Below, piece by piece: positions 39,560-49,099 of a stretch of 64,000 nucleotides of DNA (the stretch's first letter is position 1; the number at the start of each line of letters is the position of its first letter). The stretch is from Nonomuraea dietziae. GTDB lineage: Bacteria; Actinomycetota; Actinomycetes; Streptosporangiales; Streptosporangiaceae. The notes beneath the pieces were generated by a model that did no database searches, had not been told where the DNA came from, and saw only the letters and a program-made list of their open reading frames with translations. The position numbers were made by a program, and so were the translations under genes. Where the stretch lies: positions 5,704,001 to 5,768,000 of the forward strand of contig NZ_JACIBV010000001.1 in NCBI RefSeq assembly GCF_014195505.1, given 5' to 3'.

Positions 39560-42500
39560 TCAGCGGGCGGGATGGCGGATGGCCTGGCCGATGTCGCCCA
39601 CCCGGTCGGCCAGCAGCCCGATGGCGCCGACCGCGCGCGTCATCGGGTCGTCCTCCGCTCCTCCCAGCGCCTTGGTCCTGAGGTAGGCCGTCTTGACCGC
39701 GGCCCACCGCGCCTCCTGCTCGGGCGTGAGCCTGCCGCGCAGCTCGGCCAGCTTGAGCAGGTTGGACTCGGCGCCGGTGGTGAGGGTCTGCGCCTCACCG
39801 AGATAGTGGTCGTCGATGAGCTGCTCGAGCTCGGCGTCGTTCATCACGGGGACGATGCGCTCGGCCAGCTTGTTCATGTTGCGGTAGGAGCCCTGCAGCC
39901 GGAACGGCGGCTCGGTGCGCGAGTCGTCGGACTGGGCGGCGGAGGCGATGTAGGCCTGGTTGTTGGCCAGCACCACCTCCTGCACCCTGACCAGCTTGCG
40001 CAGGACGCTGAGGATCTGCTCGAGCTCCACCTTCGAGTAGGGGTGGCTGAGCTGGTCGGTGCGCACGTCGGTGTCGCCCCTGGCGATGCGTACCAGCAGC
40101 TCGACGTCGCCCCTGTCGCGCGTGGACAGCGGGGCGAGGACGGGGTTGGAGGTGAGCGCGTTGTCGATGTAGCTGAGCGCGAACAGGTCGTCCTTGCCGG
40201 AGAGCACGTCACCGAGGTTCCACACGTCCGCGCGGTTGGCGAGCATGTCGGGGATGCGGAAGCGCTGGCCCGACTCGGTGTACGGGTTGCCCGCCATGCA
40301 CACCGCGAAGCGCTTGCCGCGCAGGTCGTAGGTGCGGGTGCGGCCGTTCCACACGCCCTCGATGCGGCGCTGGGCGTCGCAGAGCGAGATGAACTTCTGC
40401 AGCAGCTCGGGCGAGGTGTGCTGGATGTCGTCGAGATAGAGCAGGGTGTTGTTGCCCGACTCCAGCGCGAAGGAGATCTTCTCGACCTCCTGCCTGGCGG
40501 TGGCGTCGGGCGCGTCGCCGGGGTCGAGCGAGGTGACCTCGTGGCCGAGCGCCGGGCCGTTGACCTTGACGAAGAGCAGGCCGAGACGGCTGGCCACGTA
40601 CTCCATGAGCGTCGTCTTGCCGTAGCCGGGCGGCGAGATGAGCAGCAGCAGGCCCATCTGGTCGGTCCGCTTGCTCTCGCCCGCCGCGCCGAGCTGCTTG
40701 GCGAGGTTGTCGCCGATGAGCGGCAGGTAGACCTCGTCGAGCAGGCGGTTGCGCACGAAGGCGCTCATGACCTTGGGCTTGTACTCCTCCAGCCGCAGCC
40801 TCTCGCGCTCCCGCGCGACCAGCTCGCCGCGGTGCTTCTGGTAGGCGCGGTAGGCGGGGACCCGCTCGGCCCTGAAGGCTCTGGTCCTGGCGAGAGTCTC
40901 GTCCAGGCGCAGCGTGAGGGCCCTGTCGGTGATCCTCGGGTGGGTGCCGAGCAGACCCTCGACGGTGGCCGTGAGCGCGGCGCTGGAGTCGTGCCTCGGC
41001 AGGTCACACAGCTGGACGGCCAGCGCCTCCGGCAGCTCGTCCGATTGGTCGAAGGCGCCGAGCCACGCGTGGGCCAGCTGGATGCGGTCAGGCAGGTCCA
41101 GCGCCGCCAGGTCCTCCTCGAACTCGCGGGTGCGGGAGGGGCCGAGCGTCTGCCGGAACCTGTCGAGGATGCCCCTGGCCGCCTGGCTGGTGACGAAACC
41201 GTCAGGCTTGCCCGCCAGCTCCTCGACGAGGTACTCGGCGGCGAGCTCGGAGGGCGTGCCGAAGACGCCGGCGGGAAGGAAGCGGGAGATCTCCTCCGAG
41301 AGCTCGGCCCCGAAGGCGTCGAGCGCCTCGACCCTGCCGAAGGCGTCGCGGGCCCTGACCAGGGAGCCCGCCCGAGTCGCCAATGTTTTACGTGAAACAT
41401 CCTCCACGCCGAACGCCCAGAAGAACTGGGCAGCGGCGCGGGCGGACGGCGGATAGCGCAGCAGCCCCGCGCCCTCCTGGAGGCGTTGCAGGGTCTCCAG
41501 GATCGCCGTCGCGTCGTGGTCGTGGACGCCGCGCTCGTAGCCCTCGTCGTAGCGCTCCTCGGCCGCCAGCCGTACCAGCGAGGGCAGGTCGGCTCCCGAC
41601 GGCACCGTGGGCAGCAGCGAGGCGGCCAGGTGCTCGGCGCGGTAGACGTCAGCGGTCTCGGAGACGAGCAGCTGCGACCAGAACGGCCTGGTCTGCTCGA
41701 AGGAGGCAGGAGCGGGGGAGCGGTAGTCGGTGCCGGTGATGGAGAAGTGCATGGCGCCGTCGTGCGGCACGAGGGTCAGGTCGATGGGCTGGGTGTTGAC
41801 CGCGAAGCGGTGCCTGCCGAGCCTGAGCGTCTCGCCGTCGGCGGAGAACAGGTCGAGGCGGTCGCGCAGGGAGCGGCCCGCCTCCTGCTGGGCCGCCTTG
41901 ATGCGGCCCTCCAGCTCCTCGGCGCGCACGCCGTCGCCGAGCGCTCGCAGCTCGTCCGCCGAGGAGCGCAGCTTGGCGATCATGGGGTCGGTGGCGAAGT
42001 AGGTGTTGACCTCGTCCAGCGACGCCAGAGCGGTCACCCTGCGGGTCACGCTGGTCAGGATGCGGTCGGCCGAGGCGGAGATGCGGTCGGCGCGCCTGGC
42101 CCTGTCGTCGAGCTGGGTCTGCTTGCGGGCGGAGAAGGCCTCGTAGACGTCCTCCCGCTTGGTGGTGAGCTGGAGCGCGAAGTCGTCGAACTCGCCGAAG
42201 CGGGACTCCAGCGTCTCCAGCTGGAGCATGAGACGGCCGAGCTGCTCGTCGCAGCGCCCAGGGGTGTCGGCCATGGCGAGCGCGCCGGTCACGGCCTGGC
42301 CGAGCAGCGCGAACTCGGCGGCGAAGGCGGCTCTGCCCTCGGTGGCGAGCAGCTCCTTGCGTCGGCCTTCGAGGACGGCCCGGGCGCGGTTGACCCCGCC
42401 GAGGACCTCGCCGATGCGCTCGAGGATGGCGGTGCGGACCGTGGCGTCGGCGATGTCGAGCGAGCCCACCACCTCGGTGACGACCTCGAGCCCCTCGGCC

Positions 42501-44344
42501 TGGGCGAGCAGCCGCTCGGAGACGGGCGCCGCCTCCGCGACCGTGGCGATGGCAGAGGCGTCGGCCTCGAGCTGGGCGACGGCGGCGTGGTAGCCGGTGA
42601 AGGCGTCGGCGCCCTGGAGGAAGTCGACCGCCCTTCTGCCGACGGAGCGCAGCTCCTCGCTCACCCTCGCGCCGAGCGCGTCGAGGCCCGCCAGATCGAT
42701 GTAACGGACCTCCCTCAGCGTCACGAGGTGGCCCTGCGCCCTGCGCAGCGACGCCAGCCTGGACACCCAGGCGTCGGCGCTGGTGAGGGTCTCCGACTGC
42801 CGTACGAGGGCGAGGGTCTGCGAGGTGGCGCTCTCCAGCGTGCCGGCGGCCTGCGCGGTGAGCTGGGCGACGTTCTCGTACTCGTCGAGGACCTGCTCGG
42901 CCGTGGCCCTGACGTCGCCGAGGGGAGTGCTCAGGCCGTGCTCGCCGAGCCAGTGGTAGTGGTCGAACGCCCGCGTGCACGCCGCGATCAGCGCCTCGAA
43001 GGTGGCCTCGGAAGGCGCCATCTCCTCGACCATGCGCGCGACCGACAAGCAGTCGGAGATCCCCCTGACCAGCTCGGCGTTGCCGATCCGCTCCAGCGGC
43101 CCCGTCCCCGTGGGCTGGGCGGCGGCGTAGGTGTCGGAGACGTACGGCGTCTGCCACACCTGCATCGGATGGACCCTGGTCGGCTCGTCGGAGGTCGCCC
43201 TGAACACCACCAGCGTCCCGTCGTCGAACAGGGAGTACCCGTGACAGGGCAGCGGGTTGGCGACCTCCTTCCTGATCACGTTGTACGGCAGCAGCAGCGA
43301 CCTGCCGTCCTCACGCGCGTGGAAGACGTAGAGCACGTCCTCGCCGTTGGGGGAGCGGATCACCCGCTCGAACTCCAGGTCGGCCACCTGCGTGTCGAAG
43401 GTCTTGGACACCCCCGTGGACAGGTAGTAGCCGCCGGGGAAGATGATCCCCTGGTCCTCGGGGAGCCGCTGGCAGGCCAGCGCGATGCCGTCGAGCCTGG
43501 TGACGGTCTTGGTGCGGGTGTTGAAGACCAGGTGCCGCCACTCGCTCTCCTTGTACGGCCTGACCCGCAGCAGGATGAGGGGGCCGATCCTCGCGTGGTC
43601 GACCTCGGCGTCGGCCAGCGACTGCAGCGGCTCGGTGACGGGCTCGGTGTAGATGCCCTCGCCCGACTCCGTGTTGTTCTCGATCTTGATGGTGAGGTCG
43701 CCGCCGACCGTCTCGACGAACACCTCGTCCTGGATCGAGATGTGCGGATGCCTGCCGAGCACGTGGTCGTCGCGGGTGGTCGGCGTCCACTCGAAGTCGT
43801 GCGAGGGCGGGAAGACATGATCCCGCTCGCCCCTGTTGTCCAGGTACTTCAGTTCATGGCCGAGGGCCCACCTGAGCACGCGCAGGTCGGAGGGGCCGGT
43901 CTGGAAGACCGCGAGCAGCTTGCCCTCCATGCGCCTGAGCTGGAGGAGCCTGGTCTCCTTGTAGTAGCGGTAGAGCTCGGAGAAGTCCTTGCGGAAGGCC
44001 GGATCGGCCAGCGCGTCCAGCTGCCCCGCGTCGAAGCTGAACGCGTCGCCTTCGCGGGCGAACCTGTGGACGGAGAAGACGTCGTCCACGGAGGTCTCGG
44101 GCTTGAGCCCGATGAAGACGTTGTAGCCGAAGAGCATCAGGTCGCCGACCGAGACGATGTCGCGGGGGACGCAGTTGTTCTCCGTACGGATCCGCTCGGT
44201 GCCGATCAGGCGGAGCTCGGCCCCGCCGAAGACCTTCAGCCGTTCGGCGTTGACCGCCTCGGCCGCCCTGGCCAGCTGCTTGGCCTGGGCGCCGAGACGG
44301 CTGCGCAGGACCTCGTAGGTCCCGGCCTCGAGAGACGTGGTCAC
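39560..44344 (-). CDS. DUF3686-type giant AAA+ ATPase ('DNA repair ATPase')
   Basis: A 1594-residue protein of a family usually labelled DNA repair ATPase (DUF3686). An N-terminal beta-rich region (about 1-420, with YNVFIGLKPETSVDDVFSVH) leads into long helical, partly coiled-coil segments (about 430-1180). A MoxR-like AAA+ module follows: Walker A SPPGYGKTTLMEY near 1235, Walker B LLYLDDIQHT near 1300 and sensor-1 CMAGNPYTESG near 1345. No real DNA-repair evidence supports the name. Its start overlaps the flotillin stop by four bases (ATGA), so it is the third gene of the NfeD-flotillin operon. Probably a membrane-raft-associated remodelling ATPase (inference). Confidence 0.85.
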   Translation of the reverse strand: MTTSLEAGTYEVLRSRLGAQAKQLARAAEAVNAERLKVFGGAELRLIGTERIRTENNCVPRDIVSVGDLMLFGYNVFIGLKPETSVDDVFSVHRFAREGDAFSFDAGQLDALADPAFRKDFSELYRYYKETRLLQLRRMEGKLLAVFQTGPSDLRVLRWALGHELKYLDNRGERDHVFPPSHDFEWTPTTRDDHVLGRHPHISIQDEVFVETVGGDLTIKIENNTESGEGIYTEPVTEPLQSLADAEVDHARIGPLILLRVRPYKESEWRHLVFNTRTKTVTRLDGIALACQRLPEDQGIIFPGGYYLSTGVSKTFDTQVADLEFERVIRSPNGEDVLYVFHAREDGRSLLLPYNVIRKEVANPLPCHGYSLFDDGTLVVFRATSDEPTRVHPMQVWQTPYVSDTYAAAQPTGTGPLERIGNAELVRGISDCLSVARMVEEMAPSEATFEALIAACTRAFDHYHWLGEHGLSTPLGDVRATAEQVLDEYENVAQLTAQAAGTLESATSQTLALVRQSETLTSADAWVSRLASLRRAQGHLVTLREVRYIDLAGLDALGARVSEELRSVGRRAVDFLQGADAFTGYHAAVAQLEADASAIATVAEAAPVSERLLAQAEGLEVVTEVVGSLDIADATVRTAILERIGEVLGGVNRARAVLEGRRKELLATEGRAAFAAEFALLGQAVTGALAMADTPGRCDEQLGRLMLQLETLESRFGEFDDFALQLTTKREDVYEAFSARKQTQLDDRARRADRISASADRILTSVTRRVTALASLDEVNTYFATDPMIAKLRSSADELRALGDGVRAEELEGRIKAAQQEAGRSLRDRLDLFSADGETLRLGRHRFAVNTQPIDLTLVPHDGAMHFSITGTDYRSPAPASFEQTRPFWSQLLVSETADVYRAEHLAASLLPTVPSGADLPSLVRLAAEERYDEGYERGVHDHDATAILETLQRLQEGAGLLRYPPSARAAAQFFWAFGVEDVSRKTLATRAGSLVRARDAFGRVEALDAFGAELSEEISRFLPAGVFGTPSELAAEYLVEELAGKPDGFVTSQAARGILDRFRQTLGPSRTREFEEDLAALDLPDRIQLAHAWLGAFDQSDELPEALAVQLCDLPRHDSSAALTATVEGLLGTHPRITDRALTLRLDETLARTRAFRAERVPAYRAYQKHRGELVARERERLRLEEYKPKVMSAFVRNRLLDEVYLPLIGDNLAKQLGAAGESKRTDQMGLLLLISPPGYGKTTLMEYVASRLGLLFVKVNGPALGHEVTSLDPGDAPDATARQEVEKISFALESGNNTLLYLDDIQHTSPELLQKFISLCDAQRRIEGVWNGRTRTYDLRGKRFAVCMAGNPYTESGQRFRIPDMLANRADVWNLGDVLSGKDDLFALSYIDNALTSNPVLAPLSTRDRGDVELLVRIARGDTDVRTDQLSHPYSKVELEQILSVLRKLVRVQEVVLANNQAYIASAAQSDDSRTEPPFRLQGSYRNMNKLAERIVPVMNDAELEQLIDDHYLGEAQTLTTGAESNLLKLAELRGRLTPEQEARWAAVKTAYLRTKALGGAEDDPMTRAVGAIGLLADRVGDIGQAIRHPAR

Positions 44345-46413
44345 CGCAGCGCCGCCACCGACGACTCGGCGACCCCGAGCCTGCGCGCGCTTTCCAGCAG
44401 CTCGTTCAGCTTGGCCGTGTCGGGCCCGCCGTGCGAGATGAGCTGCATCAGCAGCGCCGACACCGTCAGGTTCTTCACGTCCTCGCTGCTGACGCCGCCG
44501 ATGAGCTTGGCCAGGTCGTCGGTCAGGCTCGCCGTCCCGTTCAGGTACGGCTCGGCCAGCGTCTGCGTGACAGTCGAGTGCTCGACGAACCCGTCCACGA
44601 CCTTGCCCGCCGTGATTGAGCCGACCACCCTGTCGAAGAACATCGTGTCGCCGCCGACGATGTCGATGTTGGCCTTGGACAGGCCCGCCGCCACGACGCT
44701 CGCCTGCGACTCGGCGACCTGCCTGTGCACGTCGATGTGCTTGAGCCTGATCTCCTTCTCCGCCTCGAGCCTCAGGCGGAACTCCTCGTGCGTCCTGGTC
44801 GCCTCGTCCATGGCGGCCATCGCCTTGGCCTTCTCGATCAGACCCTCGGCCTCGGCCTTCAGCCTGTCGCCTGTGACCAGGGCCATGGCCTGCTCGCCCT
44901 CGGCCTGCGCCTTGAGCCTGTCGCCCTCGACCAGCGCCATCGCCTTGGCGCCCTCGGCCTCGGCCTTGAGCTTCTCGGCTGTCGCCATCGCCTCGGCGCG
45001 GCCGACCCGCTCGATGGCGTCCGCGCCGCGCTCCCTGACCTGCACGTCGGCCAGCCCCTTGGCGGCGGCCTCCGCCTGCAGGCCCTCGGCCAGCCGGATC
45101 TTGGCCCTGGCGTCGAGCTCGGCCGCCTGCTGCCTGGCCTCGGCCAGCACGACGTCCTCGCGCGCCTTGTGCTTGGCTGCGGCCTCCGCGGCCTCGGCGG
45201 CCTTGATGTCCTTGACCAGGCCCTCCTGGGCTTCGGCCTCGGCGTGGATGATCGTGGTCTGCCTGAACCGCTCGGCCTCTTCGAGGGCGCGCAGCTTCTT
45301 GATGTTCTCTTCCTGCTCGGCGACCGTCTTCTCCACCGCGATCCGCTCGCGCACGACCTCGGCGATCGAGCGCTTCTCCGTCTCGACCTCCTTGTCCTTC
45401 GCGATGCGCGAGAGCTCGGTCTCCCGCTCGCGGGCGATGACCTCCAGCATGCGGTCCTTCTCGATCCGCTCGCTCTCGATGGCGATGACCCGCTCGCGGT
45501 TCTTCTCGGCCACGGCGATCTCGCGGTTGCGGTTCTCGGTCTGCACGCCGAGCTGCTCGTCGGTCTTGATGTGCGCGCCCTGGGCCCGCAGCCGCTCCTC
45601 GGCCTGCACGCGGGCGATCTCGGCCTCCTCGCGCGCCTTCATCGTCTCGATCTCGCGCTTCTGCTTGATCTCGGCGTCGGCCTGGCGGCGCTTCAGCTCG
45701 AGGATGGCCTCGGTGGCGTCGACGTTCTGGCGCGTGATCTCCTTCTCCTCGCTGCGCCTGAACTCGTTGGTCCGCACGTTCTCCGTCGCGGTCAGCTCGG
45801 TGATCTTGCGGATGCCCTGGGCGTCGAGGATGTTGGCCGGGTCGAGCTTGGCCATCGGGGTCTGCTCCAGGTAGTCGATCGCCGCGTCCTCCAGGCTGTA
45901 GCCGTTGAGGTCGGTGCCGATGACCTGGATGATCTGGTCGCGGAACTCGTCGCGCTTGGTGTAGAGGTCGACGAAGTCGAGCTGCTTGCCGACCGTCTTG
46001 AGCGCCTCGGAGAACTTCGCGTTGAACAGCGCCTGGAGCGTCGTCTCGTCGCTGGCCCGCTCGGTGCCGATGGCCTGCGCCACCTTGATGACGTCCTCGA
46101 TGGTCTTGTTGACCCGCACGAAGAAGGTGATGCGGATGTCGGCCCTGATGTTGTCGCGGCAGATCAGGCCCTCGCCGCCGGTACGGGCGATCTCGATCGT
46201 CTTCACCGAGATGTCCATGACCTCGGCCTTGTGCAGCACGGGCAGCACCACGGCCCCGGTGAAGGTCACATCGACCCTGCGCACCTTGGAGACGATGAGC
46301 GCCTTGCCCTGTTCGACCTTTCTGAAAAGCCGGCTGATGACGAAGATCAGACCAATGACGACGATCAGGATGACGGCGAGCAGAATGCCGAACCCGGTCG
46401 AGATGACACTCAT
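44341..46413 (-). CDS. Flotillin / SPFH-domain protein (YqiK-like) with very long coiled coil
   Basis: A 690-residue flotillin: one N-terminal TM helix (about 7-28), an SPFH/band-7 domain (about 30-215, with VKTIEIARTGGEGLICRDNI), then about 340 residues of highly charged coiled coil (AEEAR/ERE repeats) and a C-terminal flotillin region (IDIVGGDTMFFDRVVGSITAG). E. coli YqiK is about 550 residues, so the coiled coil is longer here. Near residue 490 two copies of a 19-residue unit of the type AEGAKAMALVEGDRLKA are in tandem. Four-base overlaps link it to the NfeD-like gene and the ATPase. It would scaffold a membrane microdomain. Confidence 0.92.
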   Translation of the reverse strand: MSVISTGFGILLAVILIVVIGLIFVISRLFRKVEQGKALIVSKVRRVDVTFTGAVVLPVLHKAEVMDISVKTIEIARTGGEGLICRDNIRADIRITFFVRVNKTIEDVIKVAQAIGTERASDETTLQALFNAKFSEALKTVGKQLDFVDLYTKRDEFRDQIIQVIGTDLNGYSLEDAAIDYLEQTPMAKLDPANILDAQGIRKITELTATENVRTNEFRRSEEKEITRQNVDATEAILELKRRQADAEIKQKREIETMKAREEAEIARVQAEERLRAQGAHIKTDEQLGVQTENRNREIAVAEKNRERVIAIESERIEKDRMLEVIARERETELSRIAKDKEVETEKRSIAEVVRERIAVEKTVAEQEENIKKLRALEEAERFRQTTIIHAEAEAQEGLVKDIKAAEAAEAAAKHKAREDVVLAEARQQAAELDARAKIRLAEGLQAEAAAKGLADVQVRERGADAIERVGRAEAMATAEKLKAEAEGAKAMALVEGDRLKAQAEGEQAMALVTGDRLKAEAEGLIEKAKAMAAMDEATRTHEEFRLRLEAEKEIRLKHIDVHRQVAESQASVVAAGLSKANIDIVGGDTMFFDRVVGSITAGKVVDGFVEHSTVTQTLAEPYLNGTASLTDDLAKLIGGVSSEDVKNLTVSALLMQLISHGGPDTAKLNELLESARRLGVAESSVAALR

Positions 46414-46955
46414 GAGTGGTCCTCCATGACCCAGAAGAACTCGCCCTCTGCGTCGTAGTCGAAGATCAGCGCGGCCTGGCCGCGAGAGAGCACGTCGCCG
46501 CCCGTCGTCCTGACCTGGACGACGGCGGAGGAGCCGTCAGGGGCGGTGACCTCGGCCTGGCCGAAGGCGGCGTCCGCCCTGCCCGTCCGCACCACGCACC
46601 GCTGACCGACGAAGTCGTGGCGGGAGGGCTCACGCCGGTCGGGGAAGAGCCTGCGCATGGGGATGATCAGGAGCTTCGTGCCCGCCCACCCGGCCGCGAG
46701 CGCCGCGCCGAGCACGAGCGGTCCGCCGAAGGAGAGCTCCGTCCCCGCGAGGCTGACGAACCACGCCAGCGCGACGTACAGCGAGAAGGCCACCGTGGCG
46801 GGGACACCGCCGAGCCCGAGCGGCAGCTCCACGCCGTCGAGGTCGACGTCACCGCCCATGAACATGACCACGATCCAGTAACCGACGACCACGATGAGCA
46901 GGAAACTGAAGAGCACGGTCGGAAAGGTCAGAGCGGCGTCGACAAAAGCGGGCAT
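46410..46955 (-). CDS. NfeD/YqiJ-like membrane protein with OB-fold
   Basis: A 181-residue protein with about three TM helices (about 12-34, 55-75 and 78-98) and a C-terminal soluble domain (about 118-181: DFVGQRCVVRTGRADAAFGQAEV...) that has the OB-fold pattern of NfeD-type partners of flotillins, as in YqiJ. Such partners sit with the flotillin in the membrane. It is the first gene of the three-gene operon; its stop overlaps the flotillin start by four bases. GAGGGA precedes ATG 46955. Confidence 0.82.
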   Translation of the reverse strand: MPAFVDAALTFPTVLFSFLLIVVVGYWIVVMFMGGDVDLDGVELPLGLGGVPATVAFSLYVALAWFVSLAGTELSFGGPLVLGAALAAGWAGTKLLIIPMRRLFPDRREPSRHDFVGQRCVVRTGRADAAFGQAEVTAPDGSSAVVQVRTTGGDVLSRGQAALIFDYDAEGEFFWVMEDHS

Positions 46956-46990
46956 CAGTTCCCTCGGATAAAGGCCCCCGTAGTGGGGCG

Positions 46991-47024
46991 AATATATCCA
47001 ATCAGGGGTTGCAAACCGCTTTAA
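46991..47024 (-). promoter_or_regulatory. Probable promoter of the NfeD-flotillin-DUF3686 operon
   Basis: On the minus strand TATATT (46996-46991) is preceded, 16 bp upstream, by CGGTTT, giving a start site about 30 bp before the NfeD-like ATG. An AAGCGCTT palindrome (47025-47032) adjoins it, overlapping the stop of the response regulator. AT-rich compared with surroundings. Confidence 0.4.
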
Positions 47025-47030
47025 AAGCGC

Positions 47031-47681
47031 TTAACTCCCGGGTACGGCCAGCCCCGTCTCGTAGGCGACGATGACCGCCTGGACCCTGTCACGCAGTCCC
47101 AGCTTGGTCAGCACGTTGCTGACGTGTGTCTTCACCGTGTGCTCGCTGACGACCAGCTCCGCGGCGATCTCCGCGTTGGACAGGCCGCGCGCGATCAGCG
47201 CGAGCGTCTCCTTCTCCCTGACGGTGAGGGCGGCCAGCCGCTCGGCCGAGACGGAGGCGGCCGCGGGGCGCGAGGTGAACTCCGCGATCAGGCGGCTCGT
47301 GACGGTGGGGGCGAGCAGCGACTCCCCTGCCGCCACGACGCGGACGGCGTTGACGAGGTCGTCCCTGCGCACGTCCTTCAGCAGGAACCCGCTCGCCCCC
47401 GCCCGCAGCGCGTCGTAGACGTAGTCGTCGAGGTCGAAGGTGGTGAGCATGAGGACCTTGGTCTCCTTGCCCACCAGGCGGGCGGCCTCGATGCCGTCCA
47501 TCCTGGGCATGCGGATGTCGAGGAGCAGGACGTCGGGCCGGTGCTCGCGCACCAGGGCGACCGCCTCGATCCCGTCGGCGGCCTCGGCGACCACGTCGAT
47601 GTCGGGCTGGGCGTCGAGGATCATGCTGAATCCGCCGCGGACCAGCTCCTGGTCATCGGCGACCACCACGGTGATGCTCAT
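47031..47681 (-). CDS. NarL/LuxR-type response regulator
   Basis: A 216-residue two-component regulator. Receiver domain about 1-120 (VVVADDQELVRGGF; phospho-acceptor Asp in VLLLDIRMPRMDG; Lys in GFLLKDVRRDDL), LuxR-type HTH at about 150-210 (LTVREKETLALIARGLSNAEIA, then VSEHTVKTHVSNVLTKLGLRDR split). Its start overlaps the histidine-kinase stop by four bases. 75 bp downstream begins the flotillin operon in the same direction, which could be its target or a read-through partner. Confidence 0.92.
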   Translation of the reverse strand: MSITVVVADDQELVRGGFSMILDAQPDIDVVAEAADGIEAVALVREHRPDVLLLDIRMPRMDGIEAARLVGKETKVLMLTTFDLDDYVYDALRAGASGFLLKDVRRDDLVNAVRVVAAGESLLAPTVTSRLIAEFTSRPAAASVSAERLAALTVREKETLALIARGLSNAEIAAELVVSEHTVKTHVSNVLTKLGLRDRVQAVIVAYETGLAVPGS

Positions 47682-49036
47682 CGGCTCTCCTTGAGAGGGT
47701 CGGGAGACGTCGACCCGACGGACGATCCGAGGGGCGCTGGTCCTGCGGGGGCAACGGGTTCTTCGACGGGGGTGAGAGGGAGTCGCACCGACACGTGGAA
47801 GCCAGGGCCGTCGGCGCGGGGGCCCGCGCTCGCGGTGCCACCGCAGGCGGCGGCGCGCTCGCGGATGCCGATGAGGCCGTGGCCGCCCGAGGGCAGCCGG
47901 AGCCCGGAGCCCTCGCCGTCGTCGGTGATGTCGAGCAGCAGCGCGTCCGGCTGCCACCGCAGGAGGAGTTCGGCCCTCGACGCTCCCGAGTGCTTGACGA
48001 TGTTGGTGAACGACTCCTGCGCGATGCGGTAGACCGCCACCTCGACGTCGGACGGCAGCGCCCGCTCGATGCCGTGCGTCTCGATCGAGACGGGCAGCGG
48101 CAGCTGGGAGGCCAGTGTGGAAAGGTCGGCGACCGTCGGCTGGGGAGCGCGCGGGCCCTCCTCCTCCTTCAACGCTCCGAGCATCCGGCGCAGCTGGACC
48201 ATCGCGTCGCGGCCCGCGGCGGCGATGGCGTCGAAGGCGGCCTCGGCGCGGCCGGGATCGCTCCTCACCACCACGGGCCCCGCCTCCGCCTGCACGACCA
48301 TCAGGCTGACCGCGTGGGCCAGGATGTCGTGCATGTCGCGGGCGATCCTGGCGCGTTCGAGCTCGGCGGCCCGTTCGGCCTCCAGCACGCGCTCTCGCTC
48401 CAGCCGTACGGCCCGCTCCTCCAGCGCCGCGGCATAGGCGCGGGAGGTCGCGGTGGCCCGTCCGATCGCGTAGGCGGCGACGGCGCCGACGGTGCCGCGG
48501 ACGGCGGTCTCCGACGAGCCGACCAGCAGCAGCCCGCCGCCGATGGTGATCGCCAGGACCGCCAGCCTGGGCCAGCGGGGCGTGTAGGCGGCGACGGTGT
48601 ACATGCTGATGAGGCTGCCGTACCAGATCGGCTGCGCCGGGACGGTCTCGGCCAGGTCGTAGAGCGAGAGGGCGAGCATGGAGACCGCCATGCTCGTCAC
48701 GGGCGCCCTGCGCCGCCAGACGAGCGGGAGGACGGCCGTGATCACGACCACGTATCCCCACCAGTGCCACGGCTTGCCGTCATGGTTGTCGCCGACGAAC
48801 GGCCACAGCTGGATGAGCAGGACGAACGCGGTCAGAGCAAGATCCACCTGCAGAGGCGGCAGCGCGCGGAAGCGCTCCTTGAGTCGGGCAATCTGCGGCA
48901 GATCGGACACAGCGTCCAATCTTCCTCCTCTTTGGGGATGCTCCGAGCCTGGTCCGGAGTTATGCGGATCGACCTGAGACATCGTCGGCGATCGGAGAGG
49001 AGCCACGGATCGCCGGTGGGAGCGGTTTTCGCTCAC
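47678..49036 (-). CDS. Sensor histidine kinase (HisKA_3)
   Basis: A 452-residue membrane kinase with about five or six TM helices (about 65-200) without a large external sensor domain. The phospho-acceptor His is in ERARIARDMHDILAHAVSLM (about residues 229-248) and the ATPase domain ends with HGLIGIRERAAACGG. A Pro-rich tail follows. GTG 49036 gives the longest form; ATG 48982 (MSQVDPHNSG) is an alternative, and neither has a good RBS. It pairs with the overlapping response regulator. Such NarL-type pairs often sense cell-envelope or drug stress. Confidence 0.9.
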   Translation of the reverse strand: MSENRSHRRSVAPLRSPTMSQVDPHNSGPGSEHPQRGGRLDAVSDLPQIARLKERFRALPPLQVDLALTAFVLLIQLWPFVGDNHDGKPWHWWGYVVVITAVLPLVWRRRAPVTSMAVSMLALSLYDLAETVPAQPIWYGSLISMYTVAAYTPRWPRLAVLAITIGGGLLLVGSSETAVRGTVGAVAAYAIGRATATSRAYAAALEERAVRLERERVLEAERAAELERARIARDMHDILAHAVSLMVVQAEAGPVVVRSDPGRAEAAFDAIAAAGRDAMVQLRRMLGALKEEEGPRAPQPTVADLSTLASQLPLPVSIETHGIERALPSDVEVAVYRIAQESFTNIVKHSGASRAELLLRWQPDALLLDITDDGEGSGLRLPSGGHGLIGIRERAAACGGTASAGPRADGPGFHVSVRLPLTPVEEPVAPAGPAPLGSSVGSTSPDPLKESR

Positions 49037-49051
49037 TCTCAGGAGGGATTT

Positions 49052-49066
49052 TGAAAATGATTATCG
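49052..49066 (+). promoter_or_regulatory. Zur box
   Basis: TGAAAATGATTATCG matches 13 of 15 positions of the actinobacterial Zur operator TGAAAATGATTTTCA. It lies 34-48 bp before the CobW-paralogue ATG at 49100, in promoter position, and is AT-rich in a GC-rich genome. Zinc-dependent repression by Zur is the expected consequence. Confidence 0.75.
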
Positions 49067-49099
49067 ATAGCATGATGCCCCTGAGGGAAGGGAGCTCTG

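Noticed and set aside
41486..45874. Very long plus-strand open frame (about 1460 codons) with charged low-complexity translation
   Set aside because: Antisense shadow of the DUF3686 and flotillin genes; high GC keeps the frame open. No family-like motifs, unlike the minus strand.
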